A stretch of 64,000 nt of DNA. It comes from Vanilla planifolia (taxonomy: Eukaryota; Streptophyta; Magnoliopsida; Asparagales; Orchidaceae). Below the pieces are notes generated by a model. That model saw only the letters and a program-made list of their open reading frames with translations. It was not told the origin of the DNA and did no database searches. The position numbers and the translations under genes are program-made. Positions within the stretch are counted from its first letter, which is position 1, and each line of letters begins with the position of its first letter. The stretch is from the NCBI GenBank assembly GCA_023846275.1, contig CM043874.1:29175630-29239629 (forward strand), read 5' to 3'. This document shows, in pieces, positions 53,434 to 64,000 of this stretch.

Positions 53434-53520
53434 CATGCCAGCGGGACACGCCCATCTCTGCGCACGCATGGCGCCTAGGCAAAACATGCCAGCGGGACAC
53501 GCCCATCTCTGGGCACGCAT
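53434..53520. repeat. 51-base tandem repeat in the solo LTR
   Basis: catgccagcgggacacgccc begins at 53434 and again at 53485. The first 36 bases of each copy are nearly identical. A second pair with the same 51-base spacing lies at 53636 and 53687 (gccac.ctcagg..cgcagg). Confidence 0.85.
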
Positions 53521-54302
53521 CACAACGCCTAGCACCCGACACCGCAGCGTCTCTCGTCAATCAATCTTCTGGAGACTATAGACAGAACCAGTCACATAGA
53601 TCTCTAGCCAACGTAAGACACCCCTGCCACCCTCAGGTACGCAGGCCTACACACTTGGCTAGCCATGGCGAGTCACCCTTACCACTGCCACTCTCAGGCG
53701 CGCAGGTCTACACTCATGGACCAGAAGAGATCGACTCAGCCACCGTTCCAAGAAGTCCTCTCCCAACAATTTCCATAGAAGCCACGCCCCTACAGTCATT
53801 GCCAAGCTCTAACTCCAAGATTCGGCAACATGTGTCCAGATACAACAAGGCGCATACCAGTCTACATGCATACTGTGGAAGCTAAGTCTGTACCGCACAG
53901 TTACCTACCACAACTACCCTAAAACATCATATAGGGCCTATAGTATTCCGGTCCAATATGCCAATCCATGAAATATGCCAACACTGAGTAAACTTAATCC
54001 ATGTCATTGCCATCCAAGCAACACAAACTGTACCAAAATTCTGACTATTCTGGTAGCACCCAAGTGTCACACTTCCTTCCAACTAATCCAGCTGCACTGA
54101 ATTTATGGGTAATTTCCAACAGTCAATTTCAACTTGGCTACGTGATTTCTAAAAATCACCTTTTTCTCACTTCAGGAAATTTTTAAATTCAAAAAATCAA
54201 TTTCCGCCCTTTATCCATTTTCCGAAATTCGGAATAATTTCCGAATAAAATTTAAATTCCACATATATCCTTTTTCCGAAAATTCGGATTAATTTCCGAA
54301 TA

Positions 54303-54515
54303 AATTTCCTCCGCGCCGTTCGTCCGCGCCGAATCCCGCTGAACCGGTTTTCGCTGCCGGTTCGGAACCCTCGCACTGAACCGCGACACCGCCTAACCAA
54401 ATACCCGAATTAAATTTTCCTCCACGCCGTTCGTCCTCGCCGAATCCCGCTGAACCGGTTTTCGCTGCCGGTTCGGAACCCTCGAGCTGAACCGCGACAC
54501 CGCCGTACCAAATTT
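54303..54515. repeat. 111-base tandem repeat in the solo LTR
   Basis: cctccgcgccgttcgtcc at 54308 recurs as cctccacgccgttcgtcc at 54419, and the copies stay nearly identical through 'gaatcccgctgaaccggttt' and 'ggttcggaaccctcg' to 'gaaccgcgacaccgcc'. A shorter repeated 'ttccgaaattcggaataatt' type word lies just before (54222 and 54274). Confidence 0.9.
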
Positions 54516-54570
54516 CTTAATAATCCGTTAATCGGTCGATGTTTAATTAATTAATTACTAATAAATATTA

Positions 54571-54580
54571 TATAAATACC
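54571..54580 (+). promoter_or_regulatory. possible LTR promoter TATA box
   Basis: tataaatacc, about 2 kb into the LTR, leaving about 1.1 kb for R and U5. This is plausible for a long gypsy LTR but is shown by sequence pattern only. Confidence 0.35.
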
Positions 54581-55684
54581 GTTAATTACTTAAATAAATT
54601 TGTAATTAATCTAAACCCTTCTCCTTCCTCGGTCCGACGCCCGCGAACCCTAATCGACGCAATCGCCGACCAATTCCAATCCTTCCGTCGATTTCCGGCG
54701 AACGCGAACAAGGAGAAACAAAATCCGATGTTCGTACTATCCTAATGTTTCAATAATGCCACTAATTTCTAAGGTTCATTCAAAATTTCCGCCGAAGGAG
54801 TTCGCCCGTAAGCCATTGCCGTATGCGAGATTTAAGATTAATCCAACAATTAATCAACTAATTCAATGGCATCACTGATAATACAAATCCCTAACATGTT
54901 CCTAAGCATTAACTAAATTTTTTGGCGAAAAGGGAATTTTCCCGGAAATCCAAAATTTGTAAAAGACGCAAATTAGCATTCAACTAAGTCCGATTTTTCA
55001 TCCACATGCTTGTGTTCATTAAGCAAAATATTCCATGCTTTTAATTTCTACTAAATAACTAATTTAATTTGAATTTCCTACCTTGCTCGCCGGCGACGGT
55101 GAAGCTCGCACGCGATCAACCGCAGCTCCTCGCCGAACGAAACCGGTACCAAAATGTTCACCTCTGTCCCGCGAATCTCCGGTTACCAAAAGCCCCTTGG
55201 AAGGCTGCCGGAATTTACCACCATTCGCCGCGAACACCTCGCCTCTAGCCGCCGTTCGAAACCCTAACAGCCGAACAGTTTAGGTTAAGTACCCGGCTTA
55301 AACCGGTAATAACCCGTTAAGACCCATTAAGCGCCGGTTGACCTTCCAAAAGCGCCGCTTAACACCCGATCAGCTGGTTAATCTCCACCGCTGATCTCGC
55401 CCGTCCGATCCGCTTATCCGCGGCTTATCCAAACGCACGCGCAAACGCACCTCGGCGAACCGCCCCGCCTTCGCTGAACCGCTCCGGTCCGGTTCACGCA
55501 CGGTAAAAAAACCAAATTCTGGTTTTAAAAAAAATCTCGGTGCTCCGAAAAATCCCCAGAAAATTTCAAAAATTCCAATAGCCTCTAATTGAGCTCCTGG
55601 CTCATCCTACTGTCGATCTGAAATCATCCAAGCCACAATTGAATTATTGAAGATTAAACATATAATTTTTTACCGGGTATAACA

Positions 55685-55689
55685 AACGC
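55685..55689. repeat. 5-base target-site duplication of the solo LTR, right copy
   Basis: AACGC directly after the CA end of the LTR. Confidence 0.9.
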
Positions 55690-58600
55690 CTAGATTGCCA
55701 CTTATTAGCCTTCTCTAAATGTACAGAAAGCCCTACCCTTTCTAGCATAATATGCCACTTCTTAAGCCACTTCCAAGTTCATCTTCTTTCCTTAACAAAT
55801 CCCCAAAACCTAAATCTAATTTTCAACATGCTTAACACTTTTGACCAAGTATTGATCAAGTGTTAAAAAGTTTGGCCAAGCAGATTTGTGCTAACCTAAT
55901 TGTACCTAATCAATTATATTCATCCAAAATTGACACCTCAATCTTGTTATACCCTTAAGCATGATATTCACAAAATTAAGTCATTGGTTACTAATAAATG
56001 CTTGCAACTGCTATTTAGTTGCAATAAATGACTAAAAAAGAGTAAGATTCAAGTACTTAGAACTAGAGCTCTGACTTAACTTACATACCATATAGCCTTA
56101 ATCTCAAATCTTGGTAGGGTAGCTACTTATTAAGCATTCATCTACATGCAATTAATCTAGTTTGAGTTATTAATTCCAACACTTGTTTTGCTATATGGCA
56201 TGATGAGGAATACATCCCATCCTTATTCATGCATGCATTGCTAAAATATGTTTTCTAGTTCATAAAATACTTAAGACTTGTATTAGGTTAATTATAATAT
56301 CATTACATATAAGCTTTAGAGTCAAGTTAATACTTAAGATAAAGAAATCAAGTTTAAAATAAGTCATATTTCTTAAATCATAATGATTACACAATACAAT
56401 GCTTATATTAATACTTGTATAATCTACATTCTAGCTTAAAGTCTCAACAAATATTTGAAGTTGTAATGGTATCATTTAAATATGATGACTTCATCATATT
56501 GATGCGACCACCATCTAATTAAATTTGTGAAAGAGCAAATTGGATTGTACTAAGTATCAACCTTTTACGTGTGTCATCTATTCTCGAAGAGTTAAGTTTT
56601 CACTAAAATTGCATAAACACAAAGCTTTCTTTGTATGTATATAGAACTTATTTCCTCTTAGGATCTATAAGTACAAGCTTTGTAGTGGTTAGACATAAAA
56701 GTTTACTATATCATATGGTATGACCTTATCATGTTGCATGTTTTTGGTTGTACACAAGATAGGTCTTATACGATCACCAAGTTGTGCTTACAAGTTGTAT
56801 AACATACAATACAAAGTATCATAGCTATATATTTTGGTTTAATGTATAGATAAAAGTATTGATTTAGAATAACAATGAATTTTCAATGTCGTACTAATAT
56901 TATACTTGTGTCGTATGAATACTTGAACTCATAATAAATGTCCTTCAATGTATGAGAACAAGCTATGCATCAATCTTTTATGATTTATTGTTAGTCAAAA
57001 GACTTATAAAAAAGACAATTACATTACTATCATACAATAACAATAGTTATACCATAATAATATGATAAGTATTTAATAAACTTATATTTTGAAATATCTA
57101 TTATCATACAATAATGTTCTATATATCACTATTGTATAATAACTTACTTCATAACATAGAAACAGATATATATTAGGTTTCATAATACTATGATAAGTTT
57201 ATTGTATATTTACAACTATCTCTTTAAATTTAAGTGAACTAATTAATACATGATCGTACAAACATTCATTATTATACGATCACATCATATAACTTTTCTT
57301 GAGAGCTCAACTCTTGATGAAAATAAATAATGAAAGATGGCGATCTATAATTAGTCATGCATGGTCTCTTTGAACTATTAATATGAACTGCTTTATACTA
57401 ATACGATCCATATAATTATTTTGTATGATGACTTAGCATTTTACAAGATGAGAACTTTTCTCAGACTTGTATGATAAAAATATTTTTATCTCAATAAGTG
57501 ATGGTCGTATCACTGGATTATCAAGATGATTATAGTTTTATTCTCATCGTCCTAATATAAAATCCTTAATGTACTAATATTACACTTTTACAAAAACATA
57601 TTATGACTAATTGTAAGATCTTAGTGGCATTATAGCCCTCAAAATTTTTTTATTTGAATCTAATGTTCAAGGTTATTTTATTTTTCTTTTTCTTCTACAT
57701 GCTCAATGACCTATTTGGGTTGGGAGTTTGGAATTGCATGTGAAAATTTGAGTCTTTGTATGGGTTATAAGAGGTTTAAAGAAGTATGAGAATACCTTTA
57801 TTTCCTTTAAGCCTAGGATGAGTTTCAGCAAGAAGCATGTTTAGTTTTGCCATCTATATAGAGTGTTCAAACCTAATGTATAATACATTAAGTTCAAGAA
57901 AAATAAGAAGATATTTTTTGTTTTGAGAAAGATAGACATCACATCAATATTTGATAGTCCATTATTCTTCAGAGAGTAAGATGATAAGTAAGAACTGACT
58001 TTCTTGAGAAATAGGTGGCATGCTAATATTTTACATAAGGGTATGTTTAGTATATGGGTAAGATATTATTAATATTGTGCATGGCACATTAAGTTGAATA
58101 ATGGACTTTGGACTTCAACATGTCTTACATAAGTGAAAATTTTTTGTATGTTTAATTCAAAAAAAAAGGAGTGACATGAAGAAAGAACTATTTGTTTAGT
58201 TTAAACTATAATTTTGAGCATAATATATGATATATTATAAAAACTTACAATGCATTAAGTAATTTTTTTAGTAAATATGTAATTAGAGGGGACAATATAT
58301 AATATTGAGTTAAAAAATGCATGGTACATTATACTTAGCATATCATACATAAAGAAAAAAAAGTGTAATAAAGCATTTCATAAAGTATAAGAATATAAGT
58401 TGTGGAATAACTTAACTTGTTTAAATTATATTTGATTTAGGATGCAGGGCATAAAAGGAAAAGAAAGATTGGATAAAATTATATCCTTAAGATTCTAAGT
58501 AAATGAATCTCGTATTGAAATCATAAGCAGAAAAGAATGATTGGAAGATTATACTGATATGTGAACAAGCATTGCATCATAATTGATACATACTTCATGA

Positions 58601-60655
58601 TAATATATGTTGTTAGATTGAAATGAATGGCATATACATATTTGGTATATGATTTTTCAACTTAGTAGTATAAAACATTCATATAAATATATAATACTTT
58701 AGAAAGTAAATGTGTTGATAAGTAAATAAATTATGCTTCCTTTCGATTAAGCTAGCAAATGTCATAGATATGTGAATATATATAAAAGAGGATGAACATA
58801 AGCCTTGTTATATCTCATTATTAGATATAATATGAGAATAAAGAAATAAAAAACAAAGTATAGTCTTTCCAAAAAAAATTATCCCATAGTGATTTAATAA
58901 GAAAACAATATGACCTTAACATAGGATGTAAGGCATGATGAGGACTGGTCATGTGGCATGTCATGAGTTAGCATTAGAGATATCTTTTTATTACATCATT
59001 AGCACATTACATAGGGTTTTGAAATATAAAGATAATGGGATTATGATATTAAAAATTTATTTATGTTCTATATAGGATGGATGTATTGAGAAATAAAGAT
59101 ATTATAATATTTAGGCATCATTTATGCTCTATGAAAGTGGATGTACTATGATCATTACTGCTTGTATTTTGTGTAAGGTCTTAATGTGTAGATATGAGAT
59201 GATATGATTACTAGTAATTGTGATGTGACTATAGGCTAAGTTTTAGATGATAAGATTCTAAAATAAAAACTAAAAATAAAATATATAATAAAAGAGAAAA
59301 TAATATTGTGAGAAAATAGAGCCTAAATAGTTGAAAGATTAATATATGAAAAGATAAGACAAGAGAAGGAAAAAAAGAGAATAAGTAAACCATAGCATGA
59401 ACAAAAAAGAGATGATTATATATATATAACTGCATATAGTGAAAACATCTAAAATTATGTTTATTTTATTTTAGTATAATAATAATGATTCACTATATGT
59501 ATAAGAGTACATTATGTTATGAATATCATGATGTATTATTACTTAATTATTTTAGAATATCTTATTTACTCTTTTCATAATTAAATGTTGATTATTATTT
59601 GAATTTATTTATTGAACTTTATGTCATTATTTGTGTTGCTTACATGATAGGGCATACCACTGGCATTTCAAGAAAGGTAGATTAATATGGTAATGGAGAT
59701 TAATGAAAACTCAACAAAACACTTTGGGAAGTGATGTATATTTTAATTATTTTTGGATGTATATTATGGTAATGTCTTAGCTAGTTCTTATACAAAAGTA
59801 AACTTAAAAATGATAGTATTACAACTCCAGTGAGTTGATAAGCCAATAGCTATATTTGAAAAAAATAAGAATTTGATTTAGTATTGTCATTCCTTACTTA
59901 ACGGATTAGTTGTGTTCTTATTTTTTGTTTTTTTACTTTAACTAAGTTAATAATGATTGTTATCTTGGTAATCAATGCAAAAATATAGGTGTGATGAGAC
60001 AATTTAGATCCCTTAACTTAGACATATTGTACATCTGAACTAACATACCTACATTAATCCTTCAATGTACCATAAACTAAAATCAATGAACAATCCATTT
60101 TCTTCTGTATTTTACGTATGTGGGTTTAATATATTATATGTGAAATTCAATTATAATGCTATTCATCTATATAATTAAAAAATATATAATAAGTTTACAC
60201 TCTAAGTAGTAAAACATATATGTCAAACATGTCACATGTAATTGAACTATAAAATTAACATGTGTTTCTCATTATGATGTTTACCCATTCTCATATATAC
60301 TATGATGTTATCTAAAATATTATTCTAAGTTTATCCATGTATAATTTCTCATTATAGGTTTGTCATTTTTTTAAAGTTCTCATCCTTAAGATTTTAACCA
60401 TTGTGATACCACTTAGTGGTGCTTTAATGTCATCATATAATTTAATATATATATTTTAAAAAAATTTGAAATCATTTCCATTTATTAAGAAAAATCCTTT
60501 TATTTTAAAAGTCCTTTTATTATAAAGTTTGATAGTTTTCAAAATCATAAACCAAGTTAACCTTTTATAAAGAAATCAAATCATATACTTCTTCTAAAAT
60601 AGAAAATAAGAAAATAAAATTTTTATCCATTTTCAAAATAACAAATCCAATGATA
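55690..60655. other. unresolved LTR-like AT-rich DNA
   Basis: No gene is seen. 55690..56650 continues the sequence interrupted by the solo LTR. 56740..57600 is dense in near-palindromic ATAC/GTAT motifs, as in the gypsy LTRs. 58079..58135 and 58317..58357 share 'gcatgg.acatta' words. 59640..59960 has the texture of a gypsy LTR 3' part. The minus frame 59229..59435 is antisense and low complexity. Boundaries cannot be set by eye. Confidence 0.35.
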
Positions 60656-60659
60656 ACAT

Positions 60660-63184
60660 GATTATGAAGCTATAATATAGAATATTATGAAATAATAATA
60701 TTTTGGAGTTAAATAATATTTTATAATTTTTATAAAGTTTTTGTAGAATTTTCTTGAATTGTAATTGTTATAAAGGGTCATATCATATAATAGAAATAGA
60801 TCATATAATACGATTCCATGTGATGAAAGAAGAAAACATAGTTAAGTTGTACACATTGTATAATACAATAAGGACATCGTATAATATAATAGAATGTGAA
60901 GTAAACTCCATAAGCTAAAGATGAACTTATCAAATGATTTAAAACATCATATTAGTACAACTATGGACTATACAATCATCACTGGTAAGTATCACATAAG
61001 GCCAATTAAGCTAATGAAGTGGAAGATTGGATCATACAGTATGACAATAATAGATCATATACTACCATCAATGTAATAGTAAAGATTATATGGAGTCAAA
61101 TTAAATCATATGATATAATGTAATTGATAGTAAAAATATAGTCAATTAAAGGAAAATTTAACTAATTATGATATGAGTAATGGATTCCAAACCTCATCAT
61201 AGAAGAACGATTAAAGAATCGTATCAATACAATAAAGTTATGAAGAGTTTCATACAAGAACATTTTTAGTTATGACAATAAGAAAATGTAGTAAAATATA
61301 TTGTATAAGCATGATAGAGGGCATCATACACAATGATGTAAGGATTATGTTTAAGCTTAATTAGGTGAAAGTGATTATTTAAGTGTGAAGAAGATAATTG
61401 ATAAGTATGATTAGTATGAATAAGTGCATATAAATAGAGATTTTACTCATTGCATAACACAAAGCTTGGTATTGTATATTTATGATATGAAAAAACTAAA
61501 GAGATTCTAAAATGACTTAGTTAATTGTCAAGGAGAGAGTCCAACTAATGTAAAACATCCAAGAAAATGAGTAAATGATCGATTTTATATGTAAGAGAGT
61601 GAGGTTGAGCTTAGAAAAGATTTTCTGGATATTTCTAAGCAATTAGTTTGGCCAAGTGTATTAGAGTGAGAGGAAATGAATTAAAAGCATATCTTGAAGC
61701 TTTGGAAGGAATCTAAGAAGATTTAAACATTAAGCATGGATAAAATCATGGTGGTTCCCACCTTAGGTATTATAGCACCATGATAAATTGAGTAAAGAAT
61801 TAAGTTCTCTGATAGATCATTATATGGGAATTTAAAGGTAGGAAAACATGTACAATGTGCATATGTTTTGTTGATTAATGCTTATAAGTTAGAGGTCTCC
61901 CAGAATGATAATATTATTTGAAACAATGTGAGGAAGCTTGCATAGATTAGTTAGTTCCATGGTTGATGTTTGATGTGTTCTAATTGTTAGAGTAGAAGAC
62001 AAATAGATAATCTCACTTGAAAACTTGGATGTTGAATTCCTTTGAAATTGAAATGTTTGAATATATATTGTTGTTTGAGCATGATATGTTTGTATACTTT
62101 ATTTATAAGTTTTATCTCTTTTTATGCAAATATAAAAATTTTCATAAAAAGAAAAAGATAAGAGAAATGAAAATTTTTGTAATAGTAGCCACAAAAAAAA
62201 GATAAGCTTTTGAAGAGGAAACAAAGCTATTAAAAAAAAGAAAAGCTTTGGTGAAGGGAGAGAAAAGTTAAAATGATGATAGGGTTCCAAAGTGATGACT
62301 ACCATTATGAAATTATGGTTTCAAACATGAACCAAAGAAGCCATGAATACTAACTTTTTATTATGAGATAACATTTTCTTAAAGATGTTAAATCATTTAT
62401 GAAATAACATTACATTAAACTAATTCATAAAAGATCAAAAGATAAAATGAATAAATAACTTTATAAAGCTAATAGAAGGGTAAAGATTTTAGAGGCTTAC
62501 ATGGAATTTTTTTATATTTTTATGGCTCCTTCACTTGCTCTTATGATACTATATTGCTTAAAATTTCACCCATGTATAAGGCTACCCAAATGTTATTTTA
62601 TTTATATATTTATACATGTTTTTGCCATTAAGTCAATGTCATTTAGCTTAGCTTATTTTTGATAAAAATATTTTAGGTCAAAATGAGATACTACATGGGG
62701 CTATGATGGAGCAATGAGGGCTAGAACATGTTGGCTTCACTTGCAGCATACTTTACCCTCTCATTTAGTTTTGTGATAGTCAAGATAATATATTCTTATA
62801 TGATAATGATGGACATGTATTTGAACCTTTATCATGAAGTTAGCTTAAACTTTATTTGACTTGAGAAATGTGTGGAAAATGGTAATTTTAAATGCATTAG
62901 GTATTCAAATGTTGAATGTTCTTTTTATGAAAAATAAAATTTTAATGCAAAAAAGTTCTTTAAAAGTGACTTACTAATAAAATCTTTTTCTTTTTAAAAA
63001 ATATGCTTCTATAATGTTTTAAAAGTGTATTATTATAAAGATGAGATTTTATAAATTTGCTTTCACTACATGTTTTCTTAAAACAAAAAAGAAAACTTTT
63101 TCATATTTCAAATAAAAGAAAGTAAAGTAAAAATGTTAGTTGGCATGGCACTATAATCCAAGTGAGATTGGTTCAATCACCACA
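60660..63184 (+). repeat. gypsy 5' LTR, uninterrupted, same family as 44415..49813
   Basis: About 2.5 kb. 60660..61500 matches 44415..45230 and 61560..63184 matches 48370..49813. A tRNA-Met-like primer site follows at 63190, so this is the 5' LTR of a second plus-strand element whose interior runs rightward. The frames at 62017..62205 and 62099..62305 lie within it and are not genes. Confidence 0.7.
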
Positions 63185-63189
63185 TAGAG

Positions 63190-63201
63190 TGATATAAGAG
63201 C
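63190..63201 (+). other. gypsy primer-binding site (tRNA-Met type, degraded)
   Basis: tgatataagagc matches TGGTATCAGAGC at 10 of 12 positions and lies 5 bases after the LTR's CA end. Confidence 0.65.
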
Positions 63202-64000
63202 ATTTGAAGCTCTAGAGAGGAGAATCATAAAAAAACATAACAATCAAAGATGTCAAATTTAGAAAGAGTGGACACCGTTTGGAAAACTTGTTTAAAAGTA
63301 CCTAGAGAAATATTTTTGACATGTTGAGAACCTAGAATGATAGAGAAAGAAATGCAGAATGTTGGAAAGCTTTAAAAAGGCATATCATTCATTCTCATGA
63401 CCTAGGATGTAAATATTAGAAAAAAAAAATAAGGTGGTGAGCATTGATAGACATTTTAGAAGAAAAACTACACTTTTTGCACCCTTTTTTTTAACATGTT
63501 TGATGCTTATGCTCAAAAAGCATAGCACAAAAACCCATAATCTAGGTAGAAAACTACTTTTCTTTAGGAAGCTAATTATATAGTATGATTTTATATATCT
63601 GATTATATGATATGCTTTAAATAGTGGTCTGAGAACTAGAGTAGAACCCAACAAATAATATGATGACAAACCTCATACAATATGATTTGGAGTACAAAAA
63701 AATCATTGAGGATATAGATCATTGTATTGTATGATATCACATCATTATATAGTATGATATAATGAATAAGAAGCAAGAAGTAGACCAATATTATCATATA
63801 ATATGACACAAAGCGGTCATACAGTATGAAAAACATGCATAGAGAGGTAAATAAGTAGTTGATTTGATTATACAGTATGACCTTATATTATTGTATAGTA
63901 CAACTGATAGAGTAGGCTTGATGACCAAAATGTTTCATACCTTACGAACTTAAACTATCAGATAGTACGAATGGAGAAGAAGAATGTACACTTGTTAATA
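63202..64000 (+). other. start of the element interior, then LTR-like DNA
   Basis: 63202..63410 may be the leader of the element. No gag block is readable. From about 63560 the sequence is again rich in near-palindromic motifs (tatagtatgat, catacaatatgat, catacagtatgaa, tacagtatgacc), which suggests another LTR inserted or a rearrangement. The minus frames at 63385..63669 and 63636..63836 are antisense to this and unsupported. Confidence 0.35.

Larger units (their letters stand above)
52581..55684 (+). mobile_element. solo LTR, 3104 bases, probably Ty3/gypsy
   Basis: The block starts TGTTACACCCCAG and ends CCGGGTATAACA, that is TG...CA with imperfect inverted termini, and is flanked by exact AACGC duplications. 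There is no primer site, no polypurine tract and no retroelement coding domain, so it is a single LTR left after recombination between the two LTRs of one element. Its composition is far richer in GC and CpG than its surroundings. A TATA-like box TATAAATACC at 54571..54580 suggests plus orientation. The TGTTACACCCC start and large size fit plant gypsy elements such as the Tekay/Del or Tat groups (inference). Its 179-codon frame at 53346..53885 is repeat-driven and not a gene. Confidence 0.9.

Noticed and set aside
53346-53885. Longest plus-strand frame in the right half, 179 codons
   Set aside because: It lies wholly inside the solo LTR, its repeated peptide words come from the 51-base tandem repeats, and no domain is recognisable. 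The minus strand over the same repeats is also open (53275..53535).
63560-63990. Regularly recurring short motif as a CRISPR-like array
   Set aside because: Units are degenerate, spacing is irregular, and the DNA is a plant chromosome. The words are near-palindromic LTR motifs.

Overview
The window is nuclear DNA from a seed plant. It is strongly AT-rich and consists almost entirely of old, interrupted retrotransposons around one intact gene, a class III secretory peroxidase on the minus strand at 9373..10516. Plant origin is supported by the peroxidase (signal peptide, eight conserved cysteines, the family's 166-base exon), by plant-type L1 LINEs with a DUF4283 and CCHC zinc-knuckle ORF1, and by Ty1/copia and chromovirus-type Ty3/gypsy remnants whose primer sites resemble initiator tRNA-Met sites. 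The GC-rich first exon fits a monocot. That is an inference, and no species is claimed.

Layout. 1..9191 is a minus-strand Ty1/copia element running off the left edge: reverse transcriptase, integrase C-terminus and gag remnants, then a primer-binding site and a putative 5' LTR. Two LINEs of one family have inserted into its leader: a near full-length copy (2379..8136) and a 490-base 5'-truncated copy (8199..8688), each with target-site duplications. The peroxidase follows, with a TATA box, an RY motif and a duplicated 119-base block upstream. 10.65..16.6 kb holds short duplications, a 355-base tandem dimer and a degenerate non-autonomous LTR element inserted in a local tandem repeat.

19.3..35.7 kb reads as a nested stack. 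A plus-strand gypsy-like element (primer site 33851, gag remnant 34180, chromodomain-like remnant 35090) appears broken by a minus-strand gypsy integrase fragment (20.26..21.4 kb) and by a region containing a heavily mutated plus-strand LINE (27.2..30.4 kb). 35.7..49.8 kb holds more gypsy LTR sequence, a 116-base TA microsatellite, a plus-strand gypsy pol remnant (42.3..44.4 kb) and its interrupted 3' LTR.

52581..55684 is a 3104-base solo LTR with an exact 5-base duplication (AACGC). It is much richer in GC and CpG than its surroundings. The last 8 kb carry unresolved LTR-like DNA and a second copy of the gypsy LTR seen at 44.4 kb, followed by a primer-binding site at 63190.

I found no new defence, toxin or biosynthetic system. 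The most informative observations are the nested insertion history with readable target-site duplications, several internal deletions that left truncated element derivatives, the young-looking solo LTR, and a recurrent near-palindromic ATACAGTATGA-like motif concentrated in the gypsy LTRs. Apart from the peroxidase, the short open frames are chance frames or transposon debris. No RNA gene was recognised.
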